Shown piece by piece: positions 1-11,741 of a stretch of DNA of 64,000 nucleotides (positions are counted from its first letter, which is position 1; each line of letters starts with the position of its first letter). The stretch is from Terrilactibacillus laevilacticus (lineage in GTDB: Bacteria; Bacillota; Bacilli; Bacillales; Sporolactobacillaceae), in the NCBI RefSeq assembly GCF_006517395.1, contig NZ_VDCY01000004.1:186001-250000 (forward strand). Direction: 5' to 3'. The position numbers and the translations under genes were made by a program. The notes beneath the pieces were generated by a model. It had not been told where the DNA came from and made no database searches. It saw only the letters and a program-made list of their open reading frames with translations.

Positions 1-214
1 AGTTAATGAAATGCGTTCTCCTGAATTTGGCTGCCTCATCATTACCCACTATCAAAGACTGTTAAATTATATTAAACCAGATAAAGTCCACGTGATGATG
101 CAAGGACGTATTGTAAAATCAGGTGGTCCTGAATTAGCTGAAAAACTTGAAGCCCATGGTTACGACTGGATTAAAGAAGAATTGGGTATTGAAGACGAAA
201 CAGTAGAAGCATAA
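1..214 (+). CDS. sufC: SufC, Fe-S assembly ATPase (C-terminal part, cut by window start)
   Basis: The reading frame is open from the window edge and encodes the last 71 residues or so of the ABC-type ATPase of the SUF Fe-S cluster machine. What remains includes the H-loop region ([11 protein letters not shown]) and a C-terminal segment with [14 protein letters not shown], typical of SufC. Partner genes sufD, sufS, sufU and sufB follow on the same strand. SufC forms the SufBCD scaffold and powers its conformational change in the cytoplasm. Its TAA stop (212-214) is also the first three bases of repeat C1. An intrinsic terminator at 447-477 separates it from sufD, so its transcription may be partly uncoupled from the rest. 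Confidence 0.95.
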   Translation, partial: VNEMRSPEFGCLIITHYQRLLNYIKPDKVHVMMQGRIVKSGGPELAEKLEAHGYDWIKEELGIEDETVEA

Positions 215-342
215 AGAAAACTTGCCGATTGGCCAGCCTGAAAGGCGCAGACAGAGGCTTAGAATGTGTCACTACGGCTTCGCCTTCGCGACAACTCGAT
301 ACTTAATCGAAGAAGATTATGCTAGTTGCCCTTATACTTTAA
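212..342 (+). repeat. Repeat family C, copy C1
   Basis: Begins TAAAGAAAACTTGCCGATTG, shared with C2 (370) and C3 (51376), followed by GGCGCAGACAGAGGC. It ends near AGTTGCCCTTATACTTTA, similar to the end of C3 (AGTTGCACTTTA), so the ends are TAAAG...CTTTA. The first bases are the sufC stop codon. The small reading frame across it has no ribosome site and is not called a gene. Confidence 0.6.
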
Positions 343-369
343 ACCTTGAAATTTTAACTGTTTTAAAGT

Positions 370-435
370 GTAAAGAAAACTTGCCGATTGCGAGGCCTAT
401 AAGGCGCAGACAGAGGCCTTATAGCTTAAGTGTTA
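370..435 (+). repeat. Repeat family C, copy C2
   Basis: Second copy with TAAAGAAAACTTGCCGATTG then GAGGCCTATAAGGCGCAGACAGAGGCCTTATAG. AGGCC(TATAAGG) recurs in inverted form and can fold. It lies 150 bp after C1, between sufC and sufD. Confidence 0.6.
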
Positions 436-446
436 AATAAAGATCT

Positions 447-477
447 GGCTTTGGAAACTTTCAAAGCCAACTTTTTT
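447..477 (+). terminator. Intrinsic terminator inside the suf gene cluster
   Basis: GGCTTTG (447-453), 8-nt loop, CAAAGCC (462-468), then AAC and TTTTTT (472-477). It stands between sufC and sufD, which are normally co-transcribed, so it should reduce or stop readthrough from sufC. Confidence 0.75.
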
Positions 478-535
478 CATATTTATTATGATGCTCATGA
501 TTGAATCGGATAAATGATGAGGTAGGAGGAATAGT

Positions 536-3496
<2,961 letters not shown>

Positions 3497-3525
3497 CACA
3501 TATCTTATAAGGAGGGTTCCACAAC

Positions 3526-4923
3526 ATGGCAAAACAAATGCCTGAAATTGGCGATTACAAATATGGCTTTGTCGATAAAGACGTATCAGTATACCGTGCA
3601 GAACGTGGCTTGACAAAAGAAATCGTAGAAGATATTTCAAAAAGAAAAAATGAGCCTGAATGGATGCTAGAATATCGTTTGAAATCATTAGAGCAATTTT
3701 ACAAAAGACCCATGCCGCAATGGGGTGGAAATCTAAATGATCTCAAATTTGATGATATTACGTATTATGTTAAACCATCTGAAGCTCAAGGTAAAACATG
3801 GGATGAGGTTCCTGATGAAATCAAACGAACATTTGATAAATTAGGAATTCCAGAAGCTGAACAAAAATACCTTGCTGGTGTGTCTGCCCAATATGAATCC
3901 GAGGTTGTTTATCATAGCATGAAAAAAGATCTTGAAGAAATGGGAATTGTCTTTAAAGATACGGATTCCGCTCTACGTGAAAATGAAGAGCTCTTTAAAG
4001 AATATTTCGGTACCGTTATTCCTTATTCAGACAACAAGTTTGCTGCACTCAACTCAGCCGTTTGGTCTGGTGGTTCTTTCATCTACGTTCCTAAAGGAAT
4101 TAAGTGTGAAACGCCACTTCAAGCATATTTCCGGATTAACTCCGAAAACATGGGGCAATTTGAACGGACGCTCATCGTTGTTGACGAAGGCGCGTCGGTT
4201 CATTATGTTGAAGGATGTACGGCACCTGTTTATACAACAAACTCGCTACACAGTGCGGTTGTTGAAATTATTATTAAGAAAGACGCATATTGCCGTTATA
4301 CAACGATTCAAAACTGGGCAAATAACGTTTATAACCTTGTAACAAAACGTGCTGTAGCTTATGCAAATGCCACGATGGAATGGATTGATGGAAACATCGG
4401 CTCTAAATTAACGATGAAATACCCTGCTGTTATCCTTAAAGGTGAAGGTGCACGAGGCAATACCTTGTCAATCGCCATCGCTGGTAAAGGCCAACACCAA
4501 GATGCAGGAGCTAAAATGATTCATTTGGCACCCAATACGTCATCGACCATCGTATCGAAATCTATTTCTAAACATGGCGGAAAAGTAACTTACCGTGGTA
4601 TTGTCCACTTTGGTAAAAAAGCAACCAATTCACGTTCGAACATCGAATGTGATACGTTGATCTTGGATAATCAATCGACGTCGGATACGATTCCATTCAA
4701 TGAAATTTTGAACCCTTATGTTTCACTTGAACATGAAGCAAAAGTATCCAAAGTTTCGGAAGAACAGCTCTTTTATTTAATGAGCCGTGGTGTAACTGAA
4801 CAAGAGGCGACTGAAATGATCGTCATGGGCTTCATCGAGCCATTTACGAAAGAACTCCCAATGGAATATGCCGTTGAAATGAACCGACTTATCAAGTTCG
4901 AAATGGAAGGTTCGATTGGGTAA
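3526..4923 (+). CDS. sufB: SufB, Fe-S cluster scaffold protein
   Basis: 465 residues, standard length for SufB, the subunit on which the cluster is assembled. The C-terminal block contains [10 protein letters not shown] (a conserved cysteine), [20 protein letters not shown] and [19 protein letters not shown], diagnostic for SufB. A strong AAGGAGG site precedes ATG 3526. It is the last gene of the operon, and an intrinsic terminator at 4937-4975 follows. The gene order C-D-S-U-B is the standard Bacillus order. Confidence 0.97.
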   Translation: MAKQMPEIGDYKYGFVDKDVSVYRAERGLTKEIVEDISKRKNEPEWMLEYRLKSLEQFYKRPMPQWGGNLNDLKFDDITYYVKPSEAQGKTWDEVPDEIKRTFDKLGIPEAEQKYLAGVSAQYESEVVYHSMKKDLEEMGIVFKDTDSALRENEELFKEYFGTVIPYSDNKFAALNSAVWSGGSFIYVPKGIKCETPLQAYFRINSENMGQFERTLIVVDEGASVHYVEGCTAPVYTTNSLHSAVVEIIIKKDAYCRYTTIQNWANNVYNLVTKRAVAYANATMEWIDGNIGSKLTMKYPAVILKGEGARGNTLSIAIAGKGQHQDAGAKMIHLAPNTSSTIVSKSISKHGGKVTYRGIVHFGKKATNSRSNIECDTLILDNQSTSDTIPFNEILNPYVSLEHEAKVSKVSEEQLFYLMSRGVTEQEATEMIVMGFIEPFTKELPMEYAVEMNRLIKFEMEGSIG

Positions 4924-4936
4924 TCATCCTATTAGA

Positions 4937-4975
4937 AATCCCTCCAAGCAGGTTAGCCTGATTTGGAGGGGTTTT
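4937..4975 (+). terminator. Terminator of the suf operon
   Basis: AATCCCTCCAA (4937-4947) pairs with TTGGAGGGGTT (4963-4973), with a small internal GG/CC hairpin, followed by TTTTC. Confidence 0.85.
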
Positions 4976-4997
4976 CACTTTTAGATCGTTTACTGAT

Positions 4998-6971
4998 TTA
5001 ATTAATTTTAAATTTAGAAATGGATGCTTGAAGTTCATCAGCCATTTTAGATAGACTTTCGGCATTACTTGCAACTTCTTCCATCGAAGCGAGTTGTTCT
5101 TCAGTTGCTGCAGATACACTTTGTGAATAGGCAGATGTATTATCTGCAAGTTTAGCTATTGGATTAAATGAATTTATTGATTGAGTCGTTGCTTCAGAAA
5201 TTGTATTGATGGCTTCAATAACAGCTTGTATTTGCTCTTCTACTGTTTTAGAAAATGTATTGATACTATTGAAAGCATGGCCAGTTTTATCTACAACACG
5301 TATCCCTTTTTCTACTTCTTCAACGCTTCTGTTCATGGATTCAACAACTAGATTTGTTTCATTTTGTATCAAAGTAATCGTATTATGAACTTGTTTGGTT
5401 GATTGAGAGGATTGATCAGCGAGCTTCCTAATTTCCTCGGCAACGACAGCAAATCCTTTACCTTCTTCGCCGGCTCTAGCAGCTTCGATAGCTGCATTTA
5501 ATGATAAAAGGTGAGTTTGTTCGGCGATATCGTTAATGACATTAATAATTTTACCAATTTCACCTGAACGATGGCTTAGGTTATCTACAATAGATGAAAG
5601 ATCCTCAACGATCGATTTAATCGAATTCATTTGTTGAGTCGTTAGGGTGACGGCATTCAATCCATTGTTAACTGTAGACATCGATTTTTCAGAAGTATCA
5701 TTTAAGTGATCAATTCTATTCTCAATATGGGTCAAGGCCGCTTGAATCGCATCAGCATTTTTCATAGAGTCGTCGACACGTTTAGATTGTTCCTCCGCTC
5801 CTGATGCCACCTCTTGAATGGAGTGAGCAATCTCATCAGATGTAGCTTTATTTTCTTCGGTAGACGCTGTGAGTTCTTCAGAAGAGGCAGCTAGCAATTC
5901 AGACTTTTCTCGAATACTAGCAAACAAAACTTTTAAAGAATCAATCATTTTATTGACACTATGTGACATTTTCGTAAATTCCTTATTAGCGGCAACCTCT
6001 TTTCCTAAACTGCGTGTGAGATCCCCAGATCCTATTTTTGAAAATATATTAACAAAGATGTCCAGTGGACGAATGATTTTATAGAAAATAAATAGCCAAG
6101 CAAGGATGATGATAATAACTAAGGTTATCATCGCAATAACACTTAGTTTTAATATAAGAGGATGAACAATAGTGTTTATATCCTTGGCTGACATAACACC
6201 ACCTATTTTCCATCCAGTTAGTGAATTTGTTGTAAAGAAGATCTCATCATTACTTTGATAACGAGTATCGGTAAACGTTCCATTTGAGGAATGAGCCAAT
6301 TTATTTCTTAATAATTCAGCTGCTTTGGAACCCACTTTCGACTTTGGATTTGCAATCCATTTCATTTCTTCATCCAGTAAAAACGCATAACCGCTATTGC
6401 CCACGGTAACTTGTTTTGTTAACTGTTCTAAAGAGCTTATCTTAACATCCATACTTATAACAGCTTTGTTATCAGGGGTTGTCTTTGCGATAATAACTGT
6501 TATTTGTTTTGTTAATGTTGAGACAAAAGGTGGGGTAATGATCACTTTTCCTGGATGAGCCATGGCTTCCCTGTACCAAAGCTCCTGTCTGACATCGTTC
6601 GTTACTTTAACATTGGGCGAACGAACGTATTGACCCTTTACATTGCCTAAAGTGAAGGCATTACTACTGTTATCAGTTTCATGTATGTAATCGAGCAGTG
6701 TCTGCATGGCCTGCTTTTGTTCAAAATCACCTGATAGATGCTTACTTATGTTATTTAAAACGTGCTCTTCACCACTAATAAACTCTGTAATATTATTATT
6801 TAGCAAATGAACACTGTTTGTTGCGCTATTGTTTAATTGTTTTTGCATAGAATTGGTAACGGTTTTATAGATATAAGAAAAAATAATAGAATCTGGAATA
6901 ATAACGATTAGCACAATGAGCATTATTTGTAGTGTTCGTAGACTCATTGATGATAGTTTAAACTTTGTCAT
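4998..6971 (-). CDS. Methyl-accepting chemotaxis protein with dCache-type sensor
   Basis: 657-residue transmembrane chemoreceptor. A first membrane helix at about residues 13-35 is followed by a roughly 240-residue extracellular domain with the dCache_1 pattern ([38 protein letters not shown]). A second membrane helix lies near 275-300, then HAMP and a long coiled-coil. The signalling tip [20 protein letters not shown] lies near residue 490 and binds CheA/CheW. AAGGAG precedes the start. The ligand cannot be read from sequence; many dCache receptors bind amino acids. It is monocistronic, converging on suf with a separate short gap. Confidence 0.95.
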   Translation of the reverse strand: MTKFKLSSMSLRTLQIMLIVLIVIIPDSIIFSYIYKTVTNSMQKQLNNSATNSVHLLNNNITEFISGEEHVLNNISKHLSGDFEQKQAMQTLLDYIHETDNSSNAFTLGNVKGQYVRSPNVKVTNDVRQELWYREAMAHPGKVIITPPFVSTLTKQITVIIAKTTPDNKAVISMDVKISSLEQLTKQVTVGNSGYAFLLDEEMKWIANPKSKVGSKAAELLRNKLAHSSNGTFTDTRYQSNDEIFFTTNSLTGWKIGGVMSAKDINTIVHPLILKLSVIAMITLVIIIILAWLFIFYKIIRPLDIFVNIFSKIGSGDLTRSLGKEVAANKEFTKMSHSVNKMIDSLKVLFASIREKSELLAASSEELTASTEENKATSDEIAHSIQEVASGAEEQSKRVDDSMKNADAIQAALTHIENRIDHLNDTSEKSMSTVNNGLNAVTLTTQQMNSIKSIVEDLSSIVDNLSHRSGEIGKIINVINDIAEQTHLLSLNAAIEAARAGEEGKGFAVVAEEIRKLADQSSQSTKQVHNTITLIQNETNLVVESMNRSVEEVEKGIRVVDKTGHAFNSINTFSKTVEEQIQAVIEAINTISEATTQSINSFNPIAKLADNTSAYSQSVSAATEEQLASMEEVASNAESLSKMADELQASISKFKIN

Positions 6972-7148
6972 ATTTTTACTCCTTAATTAAATTTAATTTA
7001 AAACGCTTACAAAATAAATTATGCCTTTGATCCTCCTTACCAAAATCAAAATGATTATAACTTAGTCGTCTTTATTAGTAAACGACTTCACAGAAAATAC
7101 ACATTTGAAATCATGTGGTTTGGTTCTTATACTTTTTAACTCAACATT

Positions 7149-7185
7149 AACATGACCCTCTACCATAATGGTGGAGGGTCATGTT
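7149..7185 (-). terminator. Hairpin after nitroreductase gene
   Basis: AACATGACCCTC..AC, loop CATAATG, GTGGAGGGTCATGTT: a near-perfect 15-bp stem 7 bp beyond the stop of the minus-strand gene. The following T content is poor, so termination strength is uncertain. Confidence 0.55.
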
Positions 7186-7191
7186 ATTGGT

Positions 7192-7803
7192 TTAAAAAGT
7201 TTCATATGTAATAATCTCTTTAGGACTTCGCCTGCTTGCACGTTCTCTCGTTTCTTCCCCTTTGCCGAGTGTAATCATTAAGGCAGGAACATAACGATCT
7301 GGAATACTAAACTCTTTTCGAATCGCTTCAGGATCAAAACCGATCATTGGACATGTAGCATAGCCCATATCTTTGGCAGTTAACATAAGAGACATCGCAG
7401 CAAGAGAGGCCCCGCGTATGGCTTCATCTCTTTGCGTTTGAATGTCTTCATAGAAATTGTAGATACTGTCTATTAATCCCTTTTTTCCGTCAGAAGGAAC
7501 ATAACTCTTTTGAGCCCATTCTTCAGCTACTTCTCCTGCTCTTTCATAAGCAAGTAAATCACCTAGTACGACAATTGACGCACTGGCTTCCGAGACTTTT
7601 GGTTGATTCCAAGCGCACCTTTGCAATAGTTGTTTCTTATCTTCATCCGTTACAATAAGAAAATGCCATTGTTGTAAATTCCATGCTGATGGAGATAATG
7701 ATGCTATTTCAATGATTTTTTCTATTTTTTCTTTCGTCATTTTAACATTTTGATCGTATTTTTTAACTGATCGACGTTCTTGCATAACTTTAGAAAAATC
7801 CAT
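7192..7803 (-). CDS. Nitroreductase-family FMN oxidoreductase
   Basis: 203 residues. The N-terminal FMN-binding signature RRSVKKYD is followed by SPSAWNLQQWHFLIV, and there is GYATCPMIGFDPEAIRKEF in the C-terminal half; these define the NfsA/NfsB-like nitroreductase fold, usually a homodimer using NAD(P)H. An AGGGGG ribosome site lies 8 nt upstream of ATG. The true substrate is unknown; members reduce quinones, nitro compounds or flavins. A second, distinct family member is at 51958. Confidence 0.9.
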   Translation of the reverse strand: MDFSKVMQERRSVKKYDQNVKMTKEKIEKIIEIASLSPSAWNLQQWHFLIVTDEDKKQLLQRCAWNQPKVSEASASIVVLGDLLAYERAGEVAEEWAQKSYVPSDGKKGLIDSIYNFYEDIQTQRDEAIRGASLAAMSLMLTAKDMGYATCPMIGFDPEAIRKEFSIPDRYVPALMITLGKGEETRERASRRSPKEIITYETF

Positions 7804-8131
7804 TAATAAACCCCCTACAAATTTATTCCTATATTATAATGACCAGATTTAAGAAAATCAAAACATGTGATTGGTAGTCTTTAACATTTACGAAGAGTTT
7901 TTATGTGTGATATATGAGTGGTTAAGTCCCTAATTCTTAAAGAGGCGAAGATAATTTTTCCATTGTTCCACCTCGATCGGATCACTTAATACTGCTTCTA
8001 CCTCTATAAGTCAGGGTTCTTTCTGGCTTCCCTTCTAAGTAACCCCTTGCATTATTTAATAATTAATAATTACTTTTATATAACAAAAACCATGTTCAAG
8101 AAAGCAGATAATGGACATTCAAATTCATTAC
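7804..8131. other. Intergenic region, no gene recognised
   Basis: Between the divergent nitroreductase and ABC genes. Apart from the possible remnant at 7930-8040 it is A/T-rich with no RNA gene or repeat seen. Confidence 0.4.
7930..8040 (-). pseudogene. Possible remnant of a small gene
   Basis: On the minus strand a frame ends SDPIEVEQWKNYLRLFKN-stop at 7930. Just upstream another frame reads EGKPERTLTYRGRSSIK-stop. Two protein-like segments in adjoining frames suggest a frameshifted gene end. No start or ribosome site was found and no family is recognised. Confidence 0.25.
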
Positions 8132-8159
8132 TGACCGGTTGGTCAATCCGTGATATAGT
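8131..8159 (+). promoter_or_regulatory. Promoter of the ABC exporter/TetR operon
   Basis: CTGACC (8131-8136) as -35, a 17-nt spacer, and TATAGT (8154-8159) as -10. The -35 lies inside operator 1 and the expected start site falls in operator 2. Confidence 0.6.
8132..8145 (+). promoter_or_regulatory. TetR-type operator 1
   Basis: TGACCGGTTGGTCA, an inverted repeat (TGACC...GGTCA) overlapping the -35 element. It shares its half sites with operator 2 exactly 33 bp downstream. Confidence 0.75.
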
Positions 8160-8164
8160 GTCAT

Positions 8165-8178
8165 TGACCAAGTGGTCA
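8165..8178 (+). promoter_or_regulatory. TetR-type operator 2
   Basis: TGACCAAGTGGTCA, an inverted repeat with half sites TGACC/GGTCA as in operator 1, placed at the expected transcription start. The centre-to-centre distance is 33 bp, about three helical turns. Confidence 0.75.
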
Positions 8179-8204
8179 TTTTTGTTTGAGAAAGGAGTGG
8201 CGTG

Positions 8205-9104
8205 ATGTTGCCGGTCATAGAATTAAACCATATTAGTAAGTACTTCGGTAAATTTGCAGCTGTCAAAGATTTGTCTTTGACAGTTGAAAAAGGCGAATTT
8301 TTTGGGTTTATTGGTCCAAATGGAGCGGGAAAGTCGACAACAATGAACATGATTCTAAGCTTTATTAAGCAAGATGGGGGAACCGTCAAGCTTTTTGGTC
8401 AGGAAATGCCTGCTGGAAATGTGGCTGTCAAAAAAAGAATAGGTTACGTGCCTAGTGATGTCCGCTTTTATCCACAACTTCGTGTTCAAGATTTAATCCG
8501 CTATACCATGGACTTTCATCAAGTAAAAGAAAATAAAAAAGAAGTCGATGAGTTATGTGAACTGTTTCAAGTTGATCGAAAGAAAAAATTTGGCGATCTT
8601 TCATTAGGCAATAAGAAAAAGGTGGCTATTGTCTGTGCCATGATTCACCAACCAGAATTACTTATTCTAGATGAACCAACAAATGGACTTGATCCACTGA
8701 TGCATGCAAGATTGTTCCGATTGATGAAAGAAAAACAAGAACAAGGTGTTACGATCTTTTTATCTAGTCATAATCTTAAAGAAGTGGAAGATTATTGTTC
8801 AAAGATAGCTTTCATTAAAAACGGACAACTGATCGGTGTGGAAGACCTAACAAAAATGAATAAAAAAGTAAAAGTTGTTACACTGAAAGGCCGTAATTTA
8901 CCTGTTGAGCAAATGGAAGCCATCGGTGCAAAGAGCATCACTCAGAATGAAGATGAAATTCGTTTTCTCTATGAAAAAGACCTAGTTCAGCTTTTTACTA
9001 CATTAAAAGAACTTTCAAATGAGCTTGATGATATCACAGTTTCGAATCGTGATCTAGAAGAACAGTTCATGTCCATGTATGAAAATAAGGGGGGAGAATG
9101 GTGA
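8205..9104 (+). CDS. ABC transporter ATP-binding protein (ABC-2 exporter type)
   Basis: 299 residues from ATG 8205, with AAAGGAG 7 nt upstream; GTG at 8202 is in frame but too close. Walker A is GPNGAGKST near residue 40. The signature loop reads LSLGNKKKV instead of the usual LSGGQ, a variant typical of this exporter subgroup. Walker B is LLILDEPTNGLDP, followed by the switch histidine in SSHNLKE. The last 90 residues form the variable domain of drug or lantibiotic-type ABC-2 exporters. It overlaps the permease gene by ATGA-type coupling. Expression is presumably controlled by the TetR encoded third in the operon. Confidence 0.93.
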   Translation: MLPVIELNHISKYFGKFAAVKDLSLTVEKGEFFGFIGPNGAGKSTTMNMILSFIKQDGGTVKLFGQEMPAGNVAVKKRIGYVPSDVRFYPQLRVQDLIRYTMDFHQVKENKKEVDELCELFQVDRKKKFGDLSLGNKKKVAIVCAMIHQPELLILDEPTNGLDPLMHARLFRLMKEKQEQGVTIFLSSHNLKEVEDYCSKIAFIKNGQLIGVEDLTKMNKKVKVVTLKGRNLPVEQMEAIGAKSITQNEDEIRFLYEKDLVQLFTTLKELSNELDDITVSNRDLEEQFMSMYENKGGEW

Positions 9105-9904
9105 TGACGTTATTTAGACTAGAATGTAAAACGCATACGAAAAGTCTGCTCATTTGGATGATTGTCGTCACTTTGTTGACATTTGGAATGATGGCGATAT
9201 TCCCATCAATGAAAGAGAGTATGGGTGAGTTCAAAAATGCGATGCCGCAAGAGCTGATGGAGGCTTTCAATATTTCAGACATGGCTGCTCTTTCAACCGT
9301 TGGTGGGTACTTCGGATATATATTTCAGTATATTATGATTGCGACTGGGATTTTTGCAGCTATGCTGGGAACGAATAGTTTGGCAAGAGAGGAAGCAGAG
9401 GGAACAATCGAATACTTGTATGCACAGCCTATTTCAAGAACTTCCATCATCGTTTCTAAAATGCTATCAAGTTTACTACTTTATACATTGTACTGGATTA
9501 TTTCGGTCTGTGTTTCACTCTTAATTTGTCTTATTTTTAAAGAATCTAGTGCTTCAGCATCTGATCTTGTCACTAATTTTTCTCTTTTTGCCTTAGCTGG
9601 ATGGGTGATGGGTTTAACCTTTCTCAGTGTTGGTTTTCTACTTTCATCCATGTTATCATCAAATAAGTCAGCAACGTCCCTATCTTTAGGGCTTGTCTTC
9701 TTAACCTATATATTGGGGATTGTGGGGAAACTCCAACATGATTTCCGGTTCCTAACTTATTTTTCTCCAATAGAAGCAGCGTTGCCTAGTAAGGTATTTC
9801 AAGATGGTATTGAAGGAAAGTATATGCTGACCGATTGGCTTATTATCTTAATCGCTTGTTGCTTGACATTTTGGATTTACCGGAGGAAGGACTTGAAAGT
9901 ATAG
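9104..9904 (+). CDS. ABC-2 type transporter permease
   Basis: 266 residues, with one hydrophobic segment near residues 17-35 and about five more between 70 and 260, the six-helix layout of ABC-2 permeases. It contains NSLAREEAEGTIEYLYAQPISR, the conserved cytoplasmic coupling segment. ATG 9104 overlaps the TGA of the ATPase gene and has GGGGGGAG upstream; an earlier ATG at 9098 is too close to it. With the upstream ATPase it should form a homodimeric exporter. The substrate is unknown. Confidence 0.9.
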   Translation: MTLFRLECKTHTKSLLIWMIVVTLLTFGMMAIFPSMKESMGEFKNAMPQELMEAFNISDMAALSTVGGYFGYIFQYIMIATGIFAAMLGTNSLAREEAEGTIEYLYAQPISRTSIIVSKMLSSLLLYTLYWIISVCVSLLICLIFKESSASASDLVTNFSLFALAGWVMGLTFLSVGFLLSSMLSSNKSATSLSLGLVFLTYILGIVGKLQHDFRFLTYFSPIEAALPSKVFQDGIEGKYMLTDWLIILIACCLTFWIYRRKDLKV

Positions 9905-10531
9905 ATGCTAGAATCAAAAGAAAAATCAATTCTAGAAGCGGCCATACATGAATTCGCGGAAAAAGGGTTTGAGCAGGCTTCTACCAATCACATTGCAAAA
10001 ATGGCCCATACATCAAAAGGCTTAATCTTTCATTATTACGAATCAAAAGAAAAACTATATGAAGCGTGTATTCACTATGCTATTGACTTTACATTGAAAG
10101 AACTTGACTATGAGAATTGGCCGATAACCAACCGAGTGATTAATGATCTTAAAATTTATTCGGAGAAAGAGTTGCAATTTATGAAAGACCATCCGGATAT
10201 TTATCCTCTAGTTGTCGAAGCGATGACCAATCCACCCGAAAAATTGGCAGGGCGGATGACTGAAGTGTATGCTGACATGAAATCTATTGGAACGGAGTAT
10301 TTTTCAAAAATGGTCGATAAACTTGACCTGAAAGAGGACGTAAATATTAACACCCTTCATGCGGTGATTCAATCTCATATAAGCTATTACGAAACGCAAG
10401 TATTTAGTTATCTCAAGCAGTACCCGGAGGCTTCGATGGAGAGCATGCGGCCATTTATCGATCAATTTCTGGCTATGCTGTCAATGAGTTTTAGAGGTCT
10501 TGTAAAAAACAAGGATGATCTATTATACTAA
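9905..10531 (+). CDS. TetR-family transcriptional repressor
   Basis: 208 residues. The N-terminal helix-turn-helix spans about residues 8-55 (FAEKGFEQASTNHIAKMA...GLIFHYYESKEKLY), the TetR hallmark; the C-terminal ligand domain is not identifiable. The start codon immediately follows the permease stop. It is the third gene of the exporter operon whose promoter carries two TGACC-N4-GGTCA palindromes, so autoregulation with release by an exported toxic compound is the likely arrangement (inference). Confidence 0.93.
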   Translation: MLESKEKSILEAAIHEFAEKGFEQASTNHIAKMAHTSKGLIFHYYESKEKLYEACIHYAIDFTLKELDYENWPITNRVINDLKIYSEKELQFMKDHPDIYPLVVEAMTNPPEKLAGRMTEVYADMKSIGTEYFSKMVDKLDLKEDVNINTLHAVIQSHISYYETQVFSYLKQYPEASMESMRPFIDQFLAMLSMSFRGLVKNKDDLLY

Positions 10532-10745
10532 TCTCTAATTTTGTGAATGAAGAAAGATCTTTAGTTATGAATTATTTTAGTATGCCGTTTTTCCACCAGA
10601 TCCTCCAAATGAAAGTATTTTCATAATTGTAACATAACTAAACAGTTATAATAAGAATTTTCTTTTTATCTTAATCATATCAACTAAAACCTTCATGGTA
10701 TAGGAGAGAGAAAAGATAATCCCTTGACCTTATGATGATTTTTTT
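10532..10745. other. Intergenic region, nothing recognised
   Basis: A/T-rich sequence between the tetR end and repeat B1. No ribosome site plus reading frame, RNA or clear terminator was found. Confidence 0.4.
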
Positions 10746-10956
10746 ATCTCACCTTAAGGGCTAGAAAAGACCTCCACCTTAAGAATCTGGGTATTCAAAG
10801 AAGATAGGAAGGGGATCAACTGCCCGTAAAGGTCCGATTGGTTCAGGCTTACCATCAGTGGGGATGACGCAGGCTAAAAACCAGGCGTCCTGTCGCAACG
10901 CCTGCACTAGCACATCCTGTGCGTCGAAAAACCCCTACTGATGGAGTTTCACTTTA
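10746..10956 (+). repeat. Repeat family B, copy B1
   Basis: Contains all family marks: CCTTAAGGGCTAG, GAAGATAGGAAGGGGATC, AACTGCCCGTAAAGGTCCG, GGATGACGCAGGCTAAAAAC, GCACATCCTGTGC hairpin and TTTCACTTTA end. The right end contains the TGA stop (10949-10951) of the minus-strand DUF1361 gene. Confidence 0.85.
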
Positions 10957-11602
10957 TTTTATTTTCGGATGAAATCAAGCCGCTATAAAGGATAAAAACA
11001 AACAGTTGTAATCCAGTGAAAATGGAAATAAAAATAAAGAAGGACGAGGAAAATACCGAGAACATCTCATGGATACTGACGATTGGTTTTGTGACAAGGT
11101 AGATGGTATGGAGACGGACAAATCGACCAAGATAGATTCCATAGCTAGTTAATAAAGTAATAATCAAGAGTATCGTAAAATAACTGACATAGGAATTGAT
11201 TTTTAAACGATTCATCCATTCTCGTAACATTGTTTCTAAGGACCGAAAACCGATAAATAATCCATAAAATATGCCAAGTAAAAGAATAAAAAATTGGAAC
11301 CAGATATAAACATTCATTTTAAATTGTCCTGAAGCAACATCCTTCATACCAAGATCCTGCAAATGAAAAAAGTCTGTCAGCAAATAAGGTGCATTCGGAT
11401 AAAAAACTAGCCATACGACACTGACAAGGGCAAAAACGATGAAGGGTCTCTTTTTTCTAGACAACCAAATGGATAACTCAAAGGGGATATAGGCGAGTAG
11501 GATATTCAGTAACATAAAATGATAAACTTCAGAAAATAAGTAAGTCAAAATCATATAACATATGAAAAAAAGACGACACGAAACAATCAGCGACTTATTC
11601 AT
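10949..11602 (-). CDS. DUF1361 integral membrane protein
   Basis: 217 residues from ATG 11602, chosen because TGGAGG lies 5 nt upstream; an earlier in-frame Met exists at 11629. About six hydrophobic helices. The conserved block FYPNAPYLLTDFFHL (around residues 70-85), with FVRLHTIYL later, matches DUF1361 membrane proteins, whose function is unknown. The stop codon TGA is inside repeat B1, so the last one or two residues (IK) may derive from that repeat. It sits downstream of the nifS terminator and so probably has its own promoter. Confidence 0.8.
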   Translation of the reverse strand: MNKSLIVSCRLFFICYMILTYLFSEVYHFMLLNILLAYIPFELSIWLSRKKRPFIVFALVSVVWLVFYPNAPYLLTDFFHLQDLGMKDVASGQFKMNVYIWFQFFILLLGIFYGLFIGFRSLETMLREWMNRLKINSYVSYFTILLIITLLTSYGIYLGRFVRLHTIYLVTKPIVSIHEMFSVFSSSFFIFISIFTGLQLFVFILYSGLISSENKIK

Positions 11603-11632
11603 CAAAACCTCCAATGACTCCATCAACAAATT

Positions 11633-11680
11633 AAAAAATAGTCTATCAATCTCTAAAGATAAAGATGATTAATAGACTAA
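11633..11680 (-). terminator. Terminator of nifS
   Basis: On the minus strand TAGTCTATTAATC, a 15-nt loop, GATTGATAGACTA, then TTTTTTAA. It lies 60 bp beyond the nifS stop. Confidence 0.7.
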
Positions 11681-11741
11681 TTATATACTAAATTTGGATG
11701 AATTATAACAATTTATAATAAGTAAGGAAAATACTTAATAA

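Noticed and set aside
222-440. 72-codon frame after sufC
   Set aside because: Lies entirely across C1 and C2 with no ribosome site.
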